A stretch of 64,000 bases of DNA from Pseudomonas frederiksbergensis. Its GTDB lineage: Bacteria > Pseudomonadota > Gammaproteobacteria > Pseudomonadales > Pseudomonadaceae. Position 1 is the first letter of the stretch. Every line of letters starts with the position of its first letter. Location of the stretch: positions 4,518,501 through 4,582,500 of the forward strand of contig NZ_FNTF01000002.1 in the NCBI RefSeq assembly GCF_900105495.1, given 5' to 3'. A program made the position numbers and the translations under genes. The notes below the pieces were generated by a model. The model saw only the letters and a program-made list of their open reading frames with translations, was not told the origin of the DNA and ran no database searches. Shown here piece after piece: positions 9,333 to 18,116 of the stretch.

Positions 9333-10550
9333 TCAGTGCCCCGCAACCACAGGCCTTCCAGCCGCACGCGCGCCCGATTTGAAGCCATGAACCCGAGCCC
9401 CCCAGACAATCACGAACCCCACCCCGACCAACACCACCATTGCCCATGGAAAAGAGGCGGCGCCCCACCTGTCCAACAACACTCCGCCCACGACACCACT
9501 CGCGGCAATCGCACTATTCCAGGCCACTACATTCAGCGACAACGCCACATCTGCCCCATCCCCCGCGGCATCCGCCAGCGCCGTTTGCAGCAACGTCGCC
9601 GCTCCGCCGAAGCTCACCCCCCAAACCGCTGCGCCGACATAGATCATCTCCGGCACGCGGCCCAAAAGGCCAAACATTACACACACCGCCGCAAACGCTG
9701 CCAGGCTCACCAACACCGTTTTGCGCAACGATACCTCAACCCTTTTGGCAGTCAGCCAAATCCCCACCAACGCCGCAATACCAAACACCAACAACACCAC
9801 ATCCACCCGATCCGCCAACCCTGCTGGCGCCACGAAGGGTGCGATGTAGGTGTAGAGAATGTTGTGCGCCAGCATCCAGCTGATGACCACTGCCAGCACG
9901 GGTCGCACGCCTGGCGTGGTCATCACGGTACGCAATGACATGCGCTGGCTGGCGGCTTGAGGTGGGTAGTCCGGGACTTTCACCAGTACCCAGGCGATCA
10001 GCACCAGTGTGAGGACGGACATGATGCCGAAAGTGGTGCGCCAACCCACGAGGCCACCCAGCCAGGTGCCGAGTGGTACACCCAGTGAAAGCGCTATCGG
10101 TGTGCCGACCATGGCCAGCGCTAGCGCCTTGCCTTGCTGATGGGGCGCGACCATACGCCTGGCGTAGCCGGCCAGCAGGCTCCAGGCCAGGCCAGCCGCG
10201 ACGCCAGCAAAAAAGCGCGCCACCAGGATCACGCCGTAATGCGATGACAACGCGGTGATGGAGTTGAACAGCAAGAAACCGACGATAGTCAGCAACAGCA
10301 CATTACGGCGGCGCCAGCCGCGGGTGGCGATGGTCATGGGGATGACCGCCAGCACCGAGCCCAGCGCATAAGCGGTGACCATCTGGCCAGCCATCGAAGG
10401 GGAAATTGCCAGGCCTTCGCTGATCAGCGGCAACAGGCCGGCGGGCAATGTTTCGGTGACGATGCAGATGAAGCCGGTCATGGCCAGCGCGAGCAACGCA
10501 CCGATGGGCAGGCGGTCGGGCGCTGCCGATAATGTAATTGAGGGTGTCAT
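9333..10550 (-). CDS. MFS transporter, DHA1-type efflux protein
   Basis: 405 aa, 12 predicted hydrophobic segments. The first segment contains the ETLPAGLLP motif, common in the AraJ/YdhP/NepI-like drug:H+ antiporter group, and a signature A-type loop follows helix 2. The ATG at 10550 has GGAG six bases upstream. The gene is divergent from a TetR-type regulator gene, and matching operators lie near both starts, so it is probably the target efflux pump of that regulator. The substrate is unknown. Confidence 0.88.
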   Translation of the reverse strand: MTPSITLSAAPDRLPIGALLALAMTGFICIVTETLPAGLLPLISEGLAISPSMAGQMVTAYALGSVLAVIPMTIATRGWRRRNVLLLTIVGFLLFNSITALSSHYGVILVARFFAGVAAGLAWSLLAGYARRMVAPHQQGKALALAMVGTPIALSLGVPLGTWLGGLVGWRTTFGIMSVLTLVLIAWVLVKVPDYPPQAASQRMSLRTVMTTPGVRPVLAVVISWMLAHNILYTYIAPFVAPAGLADRVDVVLLVFGIAALVGIWLTAKRVEVSLRKTVLVSLAAFAAVCVMFGLLGRVPEMIYVGAAVWGVSFGGAATLLQTALADAAGDGADVALSLNVVAWNSAIAASGVVGGVLLDRWGAASFPWAMVVLVGVGFVIVWGARVHGFKSGARAAGRPVVAGH

Positions 10551-10579
10551 GGGAGGCTCCTGAGTGAGGATTCAGATTT

Positions 10580-10596
10580 AAATACTGATCGATACA
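10580..10596. promoter_or_regulatory. candidate TetR operator, copy 1 (MFS side)
   Basis: AAATACTGATCGATACA, 30 bp upstream of the MFS start. It matches the inverted copy at 10635-10651 at 15 of 17 positions. Paired inverted operators between a repressor gene and its efflux target are typical of TetR systems. Binding is inferred. Confidence 0.65.
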
Positions 10597-10634
10597 AATG
10601 TTGAGGGCTGCCCGTGTCCGTTGTCAACGACTTA

Positions 10635-10651
10635 TGTATCGACTAGTATTT
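10635..10651. promoter_or_regulatory. candidate TetR operator, copy 2 (regulator side)
   Basis: TGTATCGACTAGTATTT; its reverse complement AAATACTAGTCGATACA differs from copy 1 only in the two central bases. It lies 27 bp upstream of the regulator start, where it would overlap that gene's promoter. Confidence 0.65.
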
Positions 10652-10677
10652 ATCTCGTCATCCAGAGGAGCCTTGAA

Positions 10678-11292
10678 ATGGCGCAAATGGGCCGCCCCCG
10701 CACCTTCGACCGCGACCACGCTGTGGAACAGGCCATGCATTTGTTTTGGCAACACGGCTACGACGCGACCTCGCTCGCACAGTTGAAAGCCGGACTGGGC
10801 AGCGGGATTTCCGCGCCAAGTTTTTACGCAGCGTTCGGTTCCAAGGAAGCGTTGTTTGATGAGTGCGTGCAGCGTTACCTGGCGACCTTCGCTCAGGTCA
10901 CCGAATGTCTGTGGGACGAGAGTCTGCCGCCGCACCAGGCCATCGAGACTGCGCTACGCCAGTCGGCGCGCATGCAATGTGAGGACAGTCATCCCAAGGG
11001 CTGCATGGTGACCCTCGGTGTGATGAGCGCACCCAGCCCGGAGAATGCTCGGGTGGTCGATGCCCTGACCCAATCTCGCGCCCGGACGCGTGCGGGGATT
11101 TTGGCGTGTGTCGAGCGGGGAGTCAGTGCCGGTCAGTTGCCGGGCAATACTCACGCGCCCGCGATGGCTGCGGTGTTCGACAGTTTCTTGCAGGGCATTT
11201 CCATCCTCGCTCGTGATAACACGCCGCATGAGGTCATTGATGCGGCCATCACCCAGATAATGTTGACGTGGGACATTGCAGCCTCCTGCTAG
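10678..11292 (+). CDS. TetR/AcrR family transcriptional regulator
   Basis: 204 aa from the ATG at 10678 (GAGGAG upstream); the frame extends upstream but MAQMGRPRTFDRD is the natural TetR N-terminus. The N-terminal helix-turn-helix covers about residues 10-55 (ALHLFWQHGYDATSLAQL-like, SAPSFYAAFGSKEALF), with a C-terminal ligand domain containing the HPKGCMV segment found in the YezE/ComR-like subgroup. It probably represses the divergent MFS gene and itself. Confidence 0.9.
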   Translation: MAQMGRPRTFDRDHAVEQAMHLFWQHGYDATSLAQLKAGLGSGISAPSFYAAFGSKEALFDECVQRYLATFAQVTECLWDESLPPHQAIETALRQSARMQCEDSHPKGCMVTLGVMSAPSPENARVVDALTQSRARTRAGILACVERGVSAGQLPGNTHAPAMAAVFDSFLQGISILARDNTPHEVIDAAITQIMLTWDIAASC

Positions 11293-11342
11293 AAGCCAGC
11301 TGATGTAAACCATCATCAATACGACACAGCAGACGAAAAAAA

Positions 11343-11380
11343 GCCCCGCCACCGAATGCGGTGCGGGGCAAAAAACTGGT
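11343..11380. terminator. bidirectional rho-independent terminator
   Basis: GC-rich hairpin GCCCCGCCACCG-aat-GCGGTGCGGGGC with an A-run before and after it, so it provides a T-tract on each strand. It lies between the convergent TetR gene and the lipoprotein gene. Confidence 0.85.
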
Positions 11381-11429
11381 TGGTTGCGGCCAACCAAAGG
11401 AGCACGGTGAGAAGCGTTTACGGTCCAGG

Positions 11430-11768
11430 TCAGATGCAATCCTGCGCGGCGCGTTCAAAACTTGAAGGCAGGAAGTTCGAGGCCAGCAAATGCCGTTCGT
11501 AGATGAACACCTTGCCGCCGTTCCCGGTCTTGTAGGCTTCCAGCACGTTATCCGCCGAGACTTTGCTCGGCACGACGATCCGGTAGCTGCGCTGGGTCTG
11601 CGAGACAGTCGGGTTCAACGCACTGCCCTGCAATTTCGGCACGACGCAGTCGGCGTATTGGGCCGGGGTCTTGCTGGTCTGCAAGGTCAGGGTCGGATCG
11701 TTCGGCGTGGAGGCACAACCGGCGAGCAAAGCGGCAAACATCATGGCGGGCACGAATAAAGGGCGCAT
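11430..11768 (-). CDS. small conserved lipoprotein
   Basis: 112 aa from the ATG at 11768, chosen because AGGA lies eight bases upstream; an ATG at 11777 would place the same AGG against the start. A lipoprotein signal peptide ends in the lipobox LLAG-C at about residue 18, followed by ASTPNDP, so the mature protein would be outer-membrane or inner-membrane anchored. The rest (YRIVVPSKVSADNVLEAYK) is a compact soluble domain that I do not recognise with a function. It is monocistronic, flanked by a terminator on its 3' side. Confidence 0.8.
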   Translation of the reverse strand: MRPLFVPAMMFAALLAGCASTPNDPTLTLQTSKTPAQYADCVVPKLQGSALNPTVSQTQRSYRIVVPSKVSADNVLEAYKTGNGGKVFIYERHLLASNFLPSSFERAAQDCI

Positions 11769-11973
11769 CGGTCTCATCCTGAAAATAAAAGGTTCGGTAC
11801 AACAAGCAACGGGACTTCGTCACGAACGTCGTCATGGAGGCGATTTTCCGCCTGCTGCCGAGAAAGCAGAACTTGCGTTTCGTAATGTTCACTATTACTT
11901 CTAGCAATAGTTGCGCGCCGTGCCGACGGATGCACACTCAATCACAACCAGAAAGATTGATGAGGATCTCTCC

Positions 11974-12210
11974 TTGAGAACATTTGACCTGATACGCGAC
12001 GCCGTTTTGCCCGATTTCCGAGACCGGGTGGCCGAGTACCTGACCCAATACGAAACCGTACTGTTGTGCGAAAAAGCGCCCGACCGGGAGCTTGTACAGG
12101 CCACCGCCAATCAGTTACGCGGCTATTTGCGCGGGTTGAACACTACACGTGTATTGGGCATGGCGGATTGGGAGGAGCTGGATAGACGAGTGGTGAATAC
12201 GTGGCTTTAG
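11974..12210 (+). CDS. small hypothetical protein
   Basis: A 78-aa reading from a TTG at 11974 with GAGG eight bases upstream; the frame opens at 11911 (99 aa), so the start is uncertain. The sequence (RTFDLIRDAVLPDFRDRVAEYL, later ELDRRVVNTWL) is charged and helical with no signal peptide or membrane segment. I do not recognise a function. Its coding character is better than the opposite strand, but no operon partner supports it. Confidence 0.5.
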   Translation: MRTFDLIRDAVLPDFRDRVAEYLTQYETVLLCEKAPDRELVQATANQLRGYLRGLNTTRVLGMADWEELDRRVVNTWL

Positions 12211-12335
12211 CCTCTGCACGCGCTCTTTGGACTCGACATCCAGGGGATGAATCGGCAATCGCATGTGCAGCAGCATTCTTATCAGCGCGGCAGCGAACAG
12301 GCAGGCGAAAACGATGGCGTCGATAATGACGGCGC

Positions 12336-12677
12336 TCAATGCGTGACCTGCCTCGTCATTGCTCGTATCAAAAGTACCGTCATCACTGCATGCAAGATAA
12401 CCACTGGCCACAAGAGAATCCCGCTCGCGTCACCGGAGAAGCCAACGTAGGTGAGATACAACGCAACGGCTGCGTTATAGATCAACATGCCGAGCATGGG
12501 AGGGCCTGGCCAGCAGGTGACTGCCAGGGCAATGAGGGCAATGCCGGCCACGCGGACGATGACACCGGTCAGTTCGATGCCAAGCAGCAGATGCCCGACC
12601 AGAGACGGGACAAACAACAGCCCCACGCCAGTGGCGGCCTCGATAATCGCGGCGAAAACCAGCAGTCCTTTCATCAT
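12336..12677 (-). CDS. small four-helix inner-membrane protein
   Basis: 113 aa, almost entirely hydrophobic with four membrane spans (FAAIIEAATGVGLLFVP, VIVRVAGIALIALAVTC, MLIYNAAVALYLTYVGF, LLWPVVILHAVMTVLLI). The short MMKG N-terminus and the basic tail RAMTRQVTH suggest both termini are cytoplasmic. It is a conserved hypothetical type; no catalytic or binding motif is visible. Monocistronic. Confidence 0.65.
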   Translation of the reverse strand: MMKGLLVFAAIIEAATGVGLLFVPSLVGHLLLGIELTGVIVRVAGIALIALAVTCWPGPPMLGMLIYNAAVALYLTYVGFSGDASGILLWPVVILHAVMTVLLIRAMTRQVTH

Positions 12678-12855
12678 ACGGACGCTCCAGTCCGGGCTGC
12701 GCAGCCACGTAACTGCACTACCCGGTGAACAGGTTAATCCGATTGCGACTAACGCTTAGTGCCTATCGTGATTAACCTTGGTGGAAAGTTCCAATCCAGC
12801 AGCAATACTCCACTCTGCTTAGAAACTATCCGAGTATAGCGTGGGGCAATAAGTC

Positions 12856-13764
12856 ATGAACTTAACCGTCTCCGAACTTAAAGCATCTCGACTTTCGTCA
12901 TTCAAACGATGCCTTCGCCAGCCATTACTGCACTTTTTAATCGCCGGTTTTGCACTCTTTGTGTTGTACGGAGGTTTGCACCGTTCCCCCGTCGATCAAA
13001 ATCCCCAACGCATCGAAATCACGCCTGAAGTTGTCCAACGGATCGCGATCTCGTGGCTGGCGCGATGGCAAAGACCGGCATCGGAGCAACAGTTGCAGGG
13101 CCTGATAGATGACTATGTGAAAGAGGAAATCCTCTATCGCGAAGCGCTGAAACTTGGCCTGGATAAAGACGACACCATCATTCGCCGCCGACTGGCGCAA
13201 AAGATGGATTTCCTCGCCGAAGATGTCGCGTCACTTCGCGAGCCTGCACCCGGTGAACTTGAGGCTTGGTATAACCAGCGTCAGGACGCGTATGCCCTGC
13301 CACCATTGGCGACTTTCCGTCATTTATTTTTCGCCCCGGACAAACGCGGTGCTGATGCACAAACGCAGGCTCAAGCTGCGCTAAGTGGCCTGACTGATCA
13401 GAACAGTGGAGAAGGCGATGCCTTCATGTTTAAAAACACCTACTCCGAACAATCCCAGACTCAGGTGGCGCGAGTCTTTGGTTCAAAGTTTGCCATTTCA
13501 TTGTTCAAGCAAACGCCCGGAAGTTGGGTAGGCCCTGTGGAGTCCGGTTTTGGCTGGCACCTGGTGTGGATTGATTCGCTGGCCAAACCACCACCACCGC
13601 CCTTCGAAACCGTGGCCCGGCAGCTCAAGTCCGATTGGTTGTCCGAGCAACGCAGCGCATCGAAACGCGCGAGTTTCGATGCACTGAAAGCACGCTATGA
13701 CGTCGTGGTGATGATGCCGACGTCCACCAGCGGGATTGTCGCTGCTCAAACGGAGCGGCCGTGA
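12856..13764 (+). CDS. membrane-anchored PpiC-type peptidyl-prolyl isomerase
   Basis: 302 aa. One N-terminal membrane anchor (LLHFLIAGFALFVLYGGL, about residues 26-43) places the rest in the periplasm. A SurA/PrsA-like helical region (ITPEVVQRIAISWL, DDYVKEEILYREALKLGL) precedes a divergent parvulin domain that ends in VGPVESGFGWHLVWID, a typical parvulin closing strand. It would fold or chaperone exported proteins. Its stop overlaps the start of the HupE/UreJ gene and a large exported DUF3604 protein follows, so the isomerase may serve that product. Function is inferred from domain order. Confidence 0.8.
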   Translation: MNLTVSELKASRLSSFKRCLRQPLLHFLIAGFALFVLYGGLHRSPVDQNPQRIEITPEVVQRIAISWLARWQRPASEQQLQGLIDDYVKEEILYREALKLGLDKDDTIIRRRLAQKMDFLAEDVASLREPAPGELEAWYNQRQDAYALPPLATFRHLFFAPDKRGADAQTQAQAALSGLTDQNSGEGDAFMFKNTYSEQSQTQVARVFGSKFAISLFKQTPGSWVGPVESGFGWHLVWIDSLAKPPPPPFETVARQLKSDWLSEQRSASKRASFDALKARYDVVVMMPTSTSGIVAAQTERP

Positions 13765-14759
13765 TGAAACACATGGTCTGGCTGTTGTTGCTCTGGTTCA
13801 TGGGGCTGACGGCCATGGCCCATGAGTCCCGCCCTGCTTACCTGGAAATCAACGAAACGACCACCGGGCGCTATGACGTCATGTGGCGCACCCCGGTGCT
13901 TTCAGGCATGCGCTTGCCGATTGCGCTGAAGTTTGCCGACGGTGTGCGCACTGTCGTTGAGCCGGTTGAAAGCGAACTGAACGATTCACTGATCGAGCGC
14001 CGAATCATTGATGCGGGTCCCACGGGACTGGTTGGGCAACGCATTGAATTTATCGGCCTGCAAGCGAGCATCACCGATGTGCTGGTGCGTGTCTCGCGCC
14101 TGGACGGCAGCCTGACGACCACCCTCGTCCACCCCGCACAACCCTGGATAGACATCACTGGCACGCCGGGAATGCTCTCGGTGGCCGGTGCGTTTCTGGT
14201 CCATGGCATCCAGCACATCCTCGGGGGGGTCGATCACCTGTTGTTCGTCTTCGGCCTTCTGCTGCTGGTGAGTAACGGGTGGATGCTGGTGAAGACCATC
14301 ACCGCGTTTACCCTCGCCCACTCCATCACGCTGGTGCTTGCTGCACTGGGCGCAGTGCGGCTTCCCGGCCCGCCTGTGGAAGCGACGATTGCACTGAGCA
14401 TTCTGTTGCTAGCGGTGGAAATCGCCCGCAAGAATCGTGGTGAAACCAGCTTCACCATTCAATGGCCCTGGGTCGTGGCGTTCTTTTTTGGTCTGTTGCA
14501 CGGCTTTGGTTTTGCGGGGGCGCTGGCGCAAATCGGCTTGCCCCGGCACGACCTGCCTTTGGCGCTGTTCACCTTCAACGTCGGCGTCGAGATCGGCCAA
14601 CTGATGTTTGTCGCCGCCGCGCTGAGCCTTCGCGCACTGTTGCTGCATTGTCGATTGCCACGGTCCGCGCTTCTGTATGCCCAACCGGTTGCGTCCTACG
14701 GGTTGGGCACGCTGGCTGCCTTCTGGTTTTTCGAGAGAGTTTGGAGTTTCTGGACCTGA
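13764..14759 (+). CDS. HupE/UreJ family membrane protein
   Basis: 331 aa from the ATG at 13764, eight bases after GGAG and overlapping the preceding stop (TGATG). A signal peptide ending near AMAHESRPAYLE is followed by a 120-residue periplasmic domain and then a HupE/UreJ domain with about six helices, containing HGIQHILGGVDHLLFVFGLLLL, AFTLAHSITLVLAALG and FGLLHGFGFAGAL. The conserved His/Asp residues (HxxxGxDHLLF) suggest metal handling, as in Ni/Co-related HupE, but this long-N-terminus subgroup is uncharacterised. Middle gene of a three-gene unit. Confidence 0.85.
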   Translation: MKHMVWLLLLWFMGLTAMAHESRPAYLEINETTTGRYDVMWRTPVLSGMRLPIALKFADGVRTVVEPVESELNDSLIERRIIDAGPTGLVGQRIEFIGLQASITDVLVRVSRLDGSLTTTLVHPAQPWIDITGTPGMLSVAGAFLVHGIQHILGGVDHLLFVFGLLLLVSNGWMLVKTITAFTLAHSITLVLAALGAVRLPGPPVEATIALSILLLAVEIARKNRGETSFTIQWPWVVAFFFGLLHGFGFAGALAQIGLPRHDLPLALFTFNVGVEIGQLMFVAAALSLRALLLHCRLPRSALLYAQPVASYGLGTLAAFWFFERVWSFWT

Positions 14760-14798
14760 GTTGCCCCCTATCACTGCCGTATTCCCAAGAGGTGGAAT

Positions 14799-17015
14799 AT
14801 GAAACCCCATACACCCATCATCGTGCCGTCACTGTTAAGTAGCGCCGTGCTTGCTTTCAGCACACTAGCCTTGGCAGAGGGAATCCCTGATCGCGAGGTT
14901 TACTTTGGCCAGACGCACTCGCATACCTCCTGGTCGATTGATGCCTACCTGATCGGCAACCATCAGGTCGATCCCGAGCAGACATACCAATACTCACTTG
15001 GGATGCCGGTCAAGCATCCGATGGGGGTTGAAGTGCAGCTCAAAGGCCGACCGCTGGATTTCCATGGCGTGACCGACCACTCGGAATACGTGGGCGTGAT
15101 CGCCCTGGCCAATGATCCGAAGTCGGACTTCAGCAAGCAGCCCATCGCGCAAAAGCTGATTGCCAAGACCCCGGAAGATTTCAACCGAGTGTTCAAATGG
15201 ATCGCCGGCAGCTTGAGCCACCCGATCAAGGAGCTGATTGATCCGAAGGTGGCCGGCAACATCTGGCAGCAGAACATCGCCATCGCCGACAAGTACTACA
15301 AGCCCGGCAAGTTCACCACGTTCGTCGCCTATGAATGGACCTCGGCACCGAACAATCAAAACATGCACCGCAATATATTTTTCCGCGATTCGAAGAAGGT
15401 GCCGGACCTGCCCTTCACGGCCCTCGACTCGGACAAACCGGAGGATTTGTGGGGCTGGATGGACGATCAACGCAAAAAGGGCAATGAGGTGCTGGCGATC
15501 TCCCACAACGGCAACCTCAGCAACGGCCTGATGTTTCCGGTGGATGTTGATGATCGTGGTCGCCCCATCGATGCCGCCTGGGCCGAAACGCGGATGCGCA
15601 ATGAATCCCTCACCGAAATTCATCAGGTCAAGGGCACCTCCGAAACCCACCCCGAACTGTCGCCGACCGACGAATTTGCCAATTATGAAATCATGAGTTT
15701 CCTGCTTGGTATCGACAACAGCACGTCGAAACTCAATGGCAGTTACATCAGGCAAGCCTGGCAGAACGGCATGGCCTTGCAGGAAGCCCGCGGATACAAC
15801 CCCTACAAAATGGGCGTGGTCGGTGCCAGCGACTCGCACAACGGGGTGATTCCCTATTCGCAGAGCAACAACTTCGGCTCCCACGGGTTTACCGACAGCA
15901 CCCCGGCGGCGCGTATTTCCGGCAAGGAAAACTCCGGCATGGTGGCCTTGCAAACCAGCACGTCGGGATTGGCCGGTGTCTGGGCGGAAGAAAACACCCG
16001 TGAATCGATCTTCGATGCCATGAAACGCAAGGAAGTCTATGGCACCAGCGGCGTGCGCATCCCCGTGCGCCTGTTTGGTGGCTGGGGTTTCGACAGCAGT
16101 GTCTGGAACGAAAAAGACTGGGTTCAAACTGCTTACGCCAAGGGCGTGCCTATGGGCGGCGACTTGCCGGCAAAACCGGGTAAAGCGGCGCCGTCCTTTG
16201 TAGTGTGGGCGGTCAAGGATGCAGACGACGGCAACCTCGACCGCATCCAGATCATCAAGGGTTGGACCAAAAACGGTCAGACCTTCGAGAAGATCTATGA
16301 CGTCGTCTGGTCCGGGGATCGCCAACCGGACCAGGCGACCGGCAACGTGCCGTCGGTGGGCTCGACAGTTGACGTTTCCAAGGCGACTTACACCAACACC
16401 ATTGGTGCCACCGAGCTGAAAAAAGTCTGGGTCGATCCGGATTTCGATCCGGCGCAGCACGCGTTCTACTACGCCCGCGTGCTACAGATCCCGACACCGC
16501 GCTGGAGCACCTATGACGCGGCCAAGCTGCAAGTACCGCCGCCGGCGGATGTCTCGGCCACCGTCCAGGAACGTGCCTGGACCTCGCCGATCTGGTACAC
16601 GCCGAATGCTGAGGACAGCAAGTCCATCGCCGGCGGTAAAACCATCGATCAACTGAAAACCGAAGGGGCCAAAGCACTCACCAACGAGCAACTGCAAACC
16701 TATGTGGTGGGCAAAACCATCAAGGTGCGCAATACCGTCACCGGCCAGACGTTTGAGATCGTCTATGGCACCGACGGCCAACGTCTGGTCACCAGCGTCG
16801 ACGGCAAGCCGCCTGCACAAGGGGAATACCTGAACATGCTGCATGCCGGCCAGTTTGGCGTTCCGGCCAAGTATGAAATCAAGGACGGCCATCTGCTGAC
16901 AACACTCGGCGGCACGCCCTTCGAGGCCACGGTGTTCGAGCAAAACGGCAAATACGTGGCGGCTCGCAGCAACGAGTTTGGCTATGCGAATTATGAGGTC
17001 GAGGTGGTCAAGTAG
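14799..17015 (+). CDS. exported DUF3604 protein, PHP-like metal-dependent hydrolase fold
   Basis: 738 aa with a Sec signal peptide ending near ALAEG (about residue 26) and a strong start (GAGGT before the ATG). Motifs spread over the first two thirds resemble PHP/amidohydrolase metal ligands: GQTHSHTSWSID near residue 38, DFHGVTDHSEYVGV near 88, ISHNGNLSNG near 236 and VGASDSHNG near 343. This suggests a periplasmic metal-dependent phosphoesterase-like enzyme. The C-terminal part is specific to DUF3604. The family's substrate is not known to me. It closes the PpiC-HupE/UreJ-DUF3604 unit after a 39-bp gap. Confidence 0.85.
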   Translation: MKPHTPIIVPSLLSSAVLAFSTLALAEGIPDREVYFGQTHSHTSWSIDAYLIGNHQVDPEQTYQYSLGMPVKHPMGVEVQLKGRPLDFHGVTDHSEYVGVIALANDPKSDFSKQPIAQKLIAKTPEDFNRVFKWIAGSLSHPIKELIDPKVAGNIWQQNIAIADKYYKPGKFTTFVAYEWTSAPNNQNMHRNIFFRDSKKVPDLPFTALDSDKPEDLWGWMDDQRKKGNEVLAISHNGNLSNGLMFPVDVDDRGRPIDAAWAETRMRNESLTEIHQVKGTSETHPELSPTDEFANYEIMSFLLGIDNSTSKLNGSYIRQAWQNGMALQEARGYNPYKMGVVGASDSHNGVIPYSQSNNFGSHGFTDSTPAARISGKENSGMVALQTSTSGLAGVWAEENTRESIFDAMKRKEVYGTSGVRIPVRLFGGWGFDSSVWNEKDWVQTAYAKGVPMGGDLPAKPGKAAPSFVVWAVKDADDGNLDRIQIIKGWTKNGQTFEKIYDVVWSGDRQPDQATGNVPSVGSTVDVSKATYTNTIGATELKKVWVDPDFDPAQHAFYYARVLQIPTPRWSTYDAAKLQVPPPADVSATVQERAWTSPIWYTPNAEDSKSIAGGKTIDQLKTEGAKALTNEQLQTYVVGKTIKVRNTVTGQTFEIVYGTDGQRLVTSVDGKPPAQGEYLNMLHAGQFGVPAKYEIKDGHLLTTLGGTPFEATVFEQNGKYVAARSNEFGYANYEVEVVK

Positions 17016-17021
17016 TGTCGA

Positions 17022-17058
17022 GGCCAGCATCGATGCGCTGCATTCATCGATGCTGGCC
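17022..17058 (+). terminator. strong hairpin after the DUF3604 gene
   Basis: GGCCAGCATCGATG and CATCGATGCTGGCC form a perfect 14-bp stem around a 9-base loop, seven bases after the stop. There is no T-tract, so it may act as an mRNA 3'-end stabiliser or a rho-assisted terminator rather than a classical one. Confidence 0.6.
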
Positions 17059-17133
17059 GATTGACGAGCAATAGCAGTTGTTGCCCACAGGAACTACTGG
17101 TCCGCAGTGGATGCAACTGAAGATCGCCAAGCC

Positions 17134-18000
17134 TCAGCCCATTGCCTGCAGCCATTTAAGTAAATCCATTTCCAGGCTGCCTGGCTTAGGAGCTGTGGGA
17201 GATAACAGGCAGTAGCGGGAGCCGTCTTCAACAAATCCTAATGGCGCGGCCAACACACCGCTCTGGATATCGTCGCGCACCAAGTGCCACGGGCCAATGG
17301 CTACTCCGAGGCCTGCGACAGCCGCCTGGATGCTGAAATAAAAGTGCTCAAAAGATTGCATGTCCATCTCAGGAATGGGCAGTCCTTTTGCGCCAGCCCA
17401 CTCCTGCCAAGCATTAGGCCGGCTAGTTGTCTGAAGCAATGGAGCCGAGGAGCGCAGATCTTTCCTGCTTTTGCCGAACCACTGATCTGCCTTTTCTGGC
17501 CTGCATACAGGGCCGACCTTCTCTGTGAATAGAGTCTCGGCATGATATCCGGGGGGGCGAGGAAAATCGTCCCGTCGAATGGCCAAATCTATGCCATGGT
17601 CGAATGAAAAGATGCCGCCGCCAGCCACTAAATGGATTTCTAACCCTCGATGATGTGTTTTGAAGTCGCTCCAACGAGGGATCAACCATCGCATTAAAAG
17701 CGTTGGCTCACAGGACAGGACAAGCTGACGAGCACGACGGGCATCGGTGCGTATCTCGCCAACTGCCTGGTTCATCAACCCAAGCCCTTCACTAACCGCT
17801 TTCGCCAGGTGTCTTCCGGCATCCGTCAAAAAAACCCTTCGGCTACGCCGCTCGAACAGGTCAACGCCCAAATCCTCTTCAAGCAAGCGCACTGCGCGGC
17901 TAATGGCACCCGGGGTCAGATGCAGTTCGTCAGCCGCTCGGGCGAAGTTTTCGAGCCGTGCGGCTGATTCGAAGCAACGCAACGCAAGTAGAGAAGGCAT
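17134..18000 (-). CDS. LysR family regulator (GcvA-like)
   Basis: 288 aa from the ATG at 18000, where AAGG lies five bases upstream and MPSLLALRCFESAARL is the standard N-terminus; the frame extends to 18063 without a ribosome site. Winged helix near residues 5-62 (AADELHLTPGAISRAVRLLEEDLGVDLFER) and a substrate-binding domain of the GcvA type (SRPNAWQEW, YFSIQAAVAGLGVAIGP). It is divergent from a LysE-type exporter gene, which it probably controls in response to an amino acid. Confidence 0.9.
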   Translation of the reverse strand: MPSLLALRCFESAARLENFARAADELHLTPGAISRAVRLLEEDLGVDLFERRSRRVFLTDAGRHLAKAVSEGLGLMNQAVGEIRTDARRARQLVLSCEPTLLMRWLIPRWSDFKTHHRGLEIHLVAGGGIFSFDHGIDLAIRRDDFPRPPGYHAETLFTEKVGPVCRPEKADQWFGKSRKDLRSSAPLLQTTSRPNAWQEWAGAKGLPIPEMDMQSFEHFYFSIQAAVAGLGVAIGPWHLVRDDIQSGVLAAPLGFVEDGSRYCLLSPTAPKPGSLEMDLLKWLQAMG

Positions 18001-18015
18001 GCGAGCCTTAGAAAT

Positions 18016-18048
18016 TAGTGAGTCGTAGTCACTATTTCCTTCAGAAAT
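18016..18048. promoter_or_regulatory. candidate LysR operators between regulator and exporter
   Basis: Two adjacent inverted repeats: TAGTGA-N7-TCACTA at 18016-18034 and ATTTC-N5-GAAAT at 18034-18048. They lie between the divergent LysR and LysE genes, where LysR proteins bind dyads of this size. The role is inferred. Confidence 0.5.
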
Positions 18049-18116
18049 CATCGTTAGTACCAAGGTAAATCATCTGTAAATATCGCTCTCTATCACCACA
18101 ATTAGAAGGGTACAGC

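Noticed and set aside
12115..12411. Minus-strand 98-aa frame with one hydrophobic stretch (ALSAVIIDAIVFACLFAAALI)
   Set aside because: It overlaps two other candidate genes on both ends and has no ribosome site; not enough to call.
14994..16460. Minus-strand 488-aa open frame
   Set aside because: Antisense to the DUF3604 gene, which has signal peptide, ribosome site and metal motifs.
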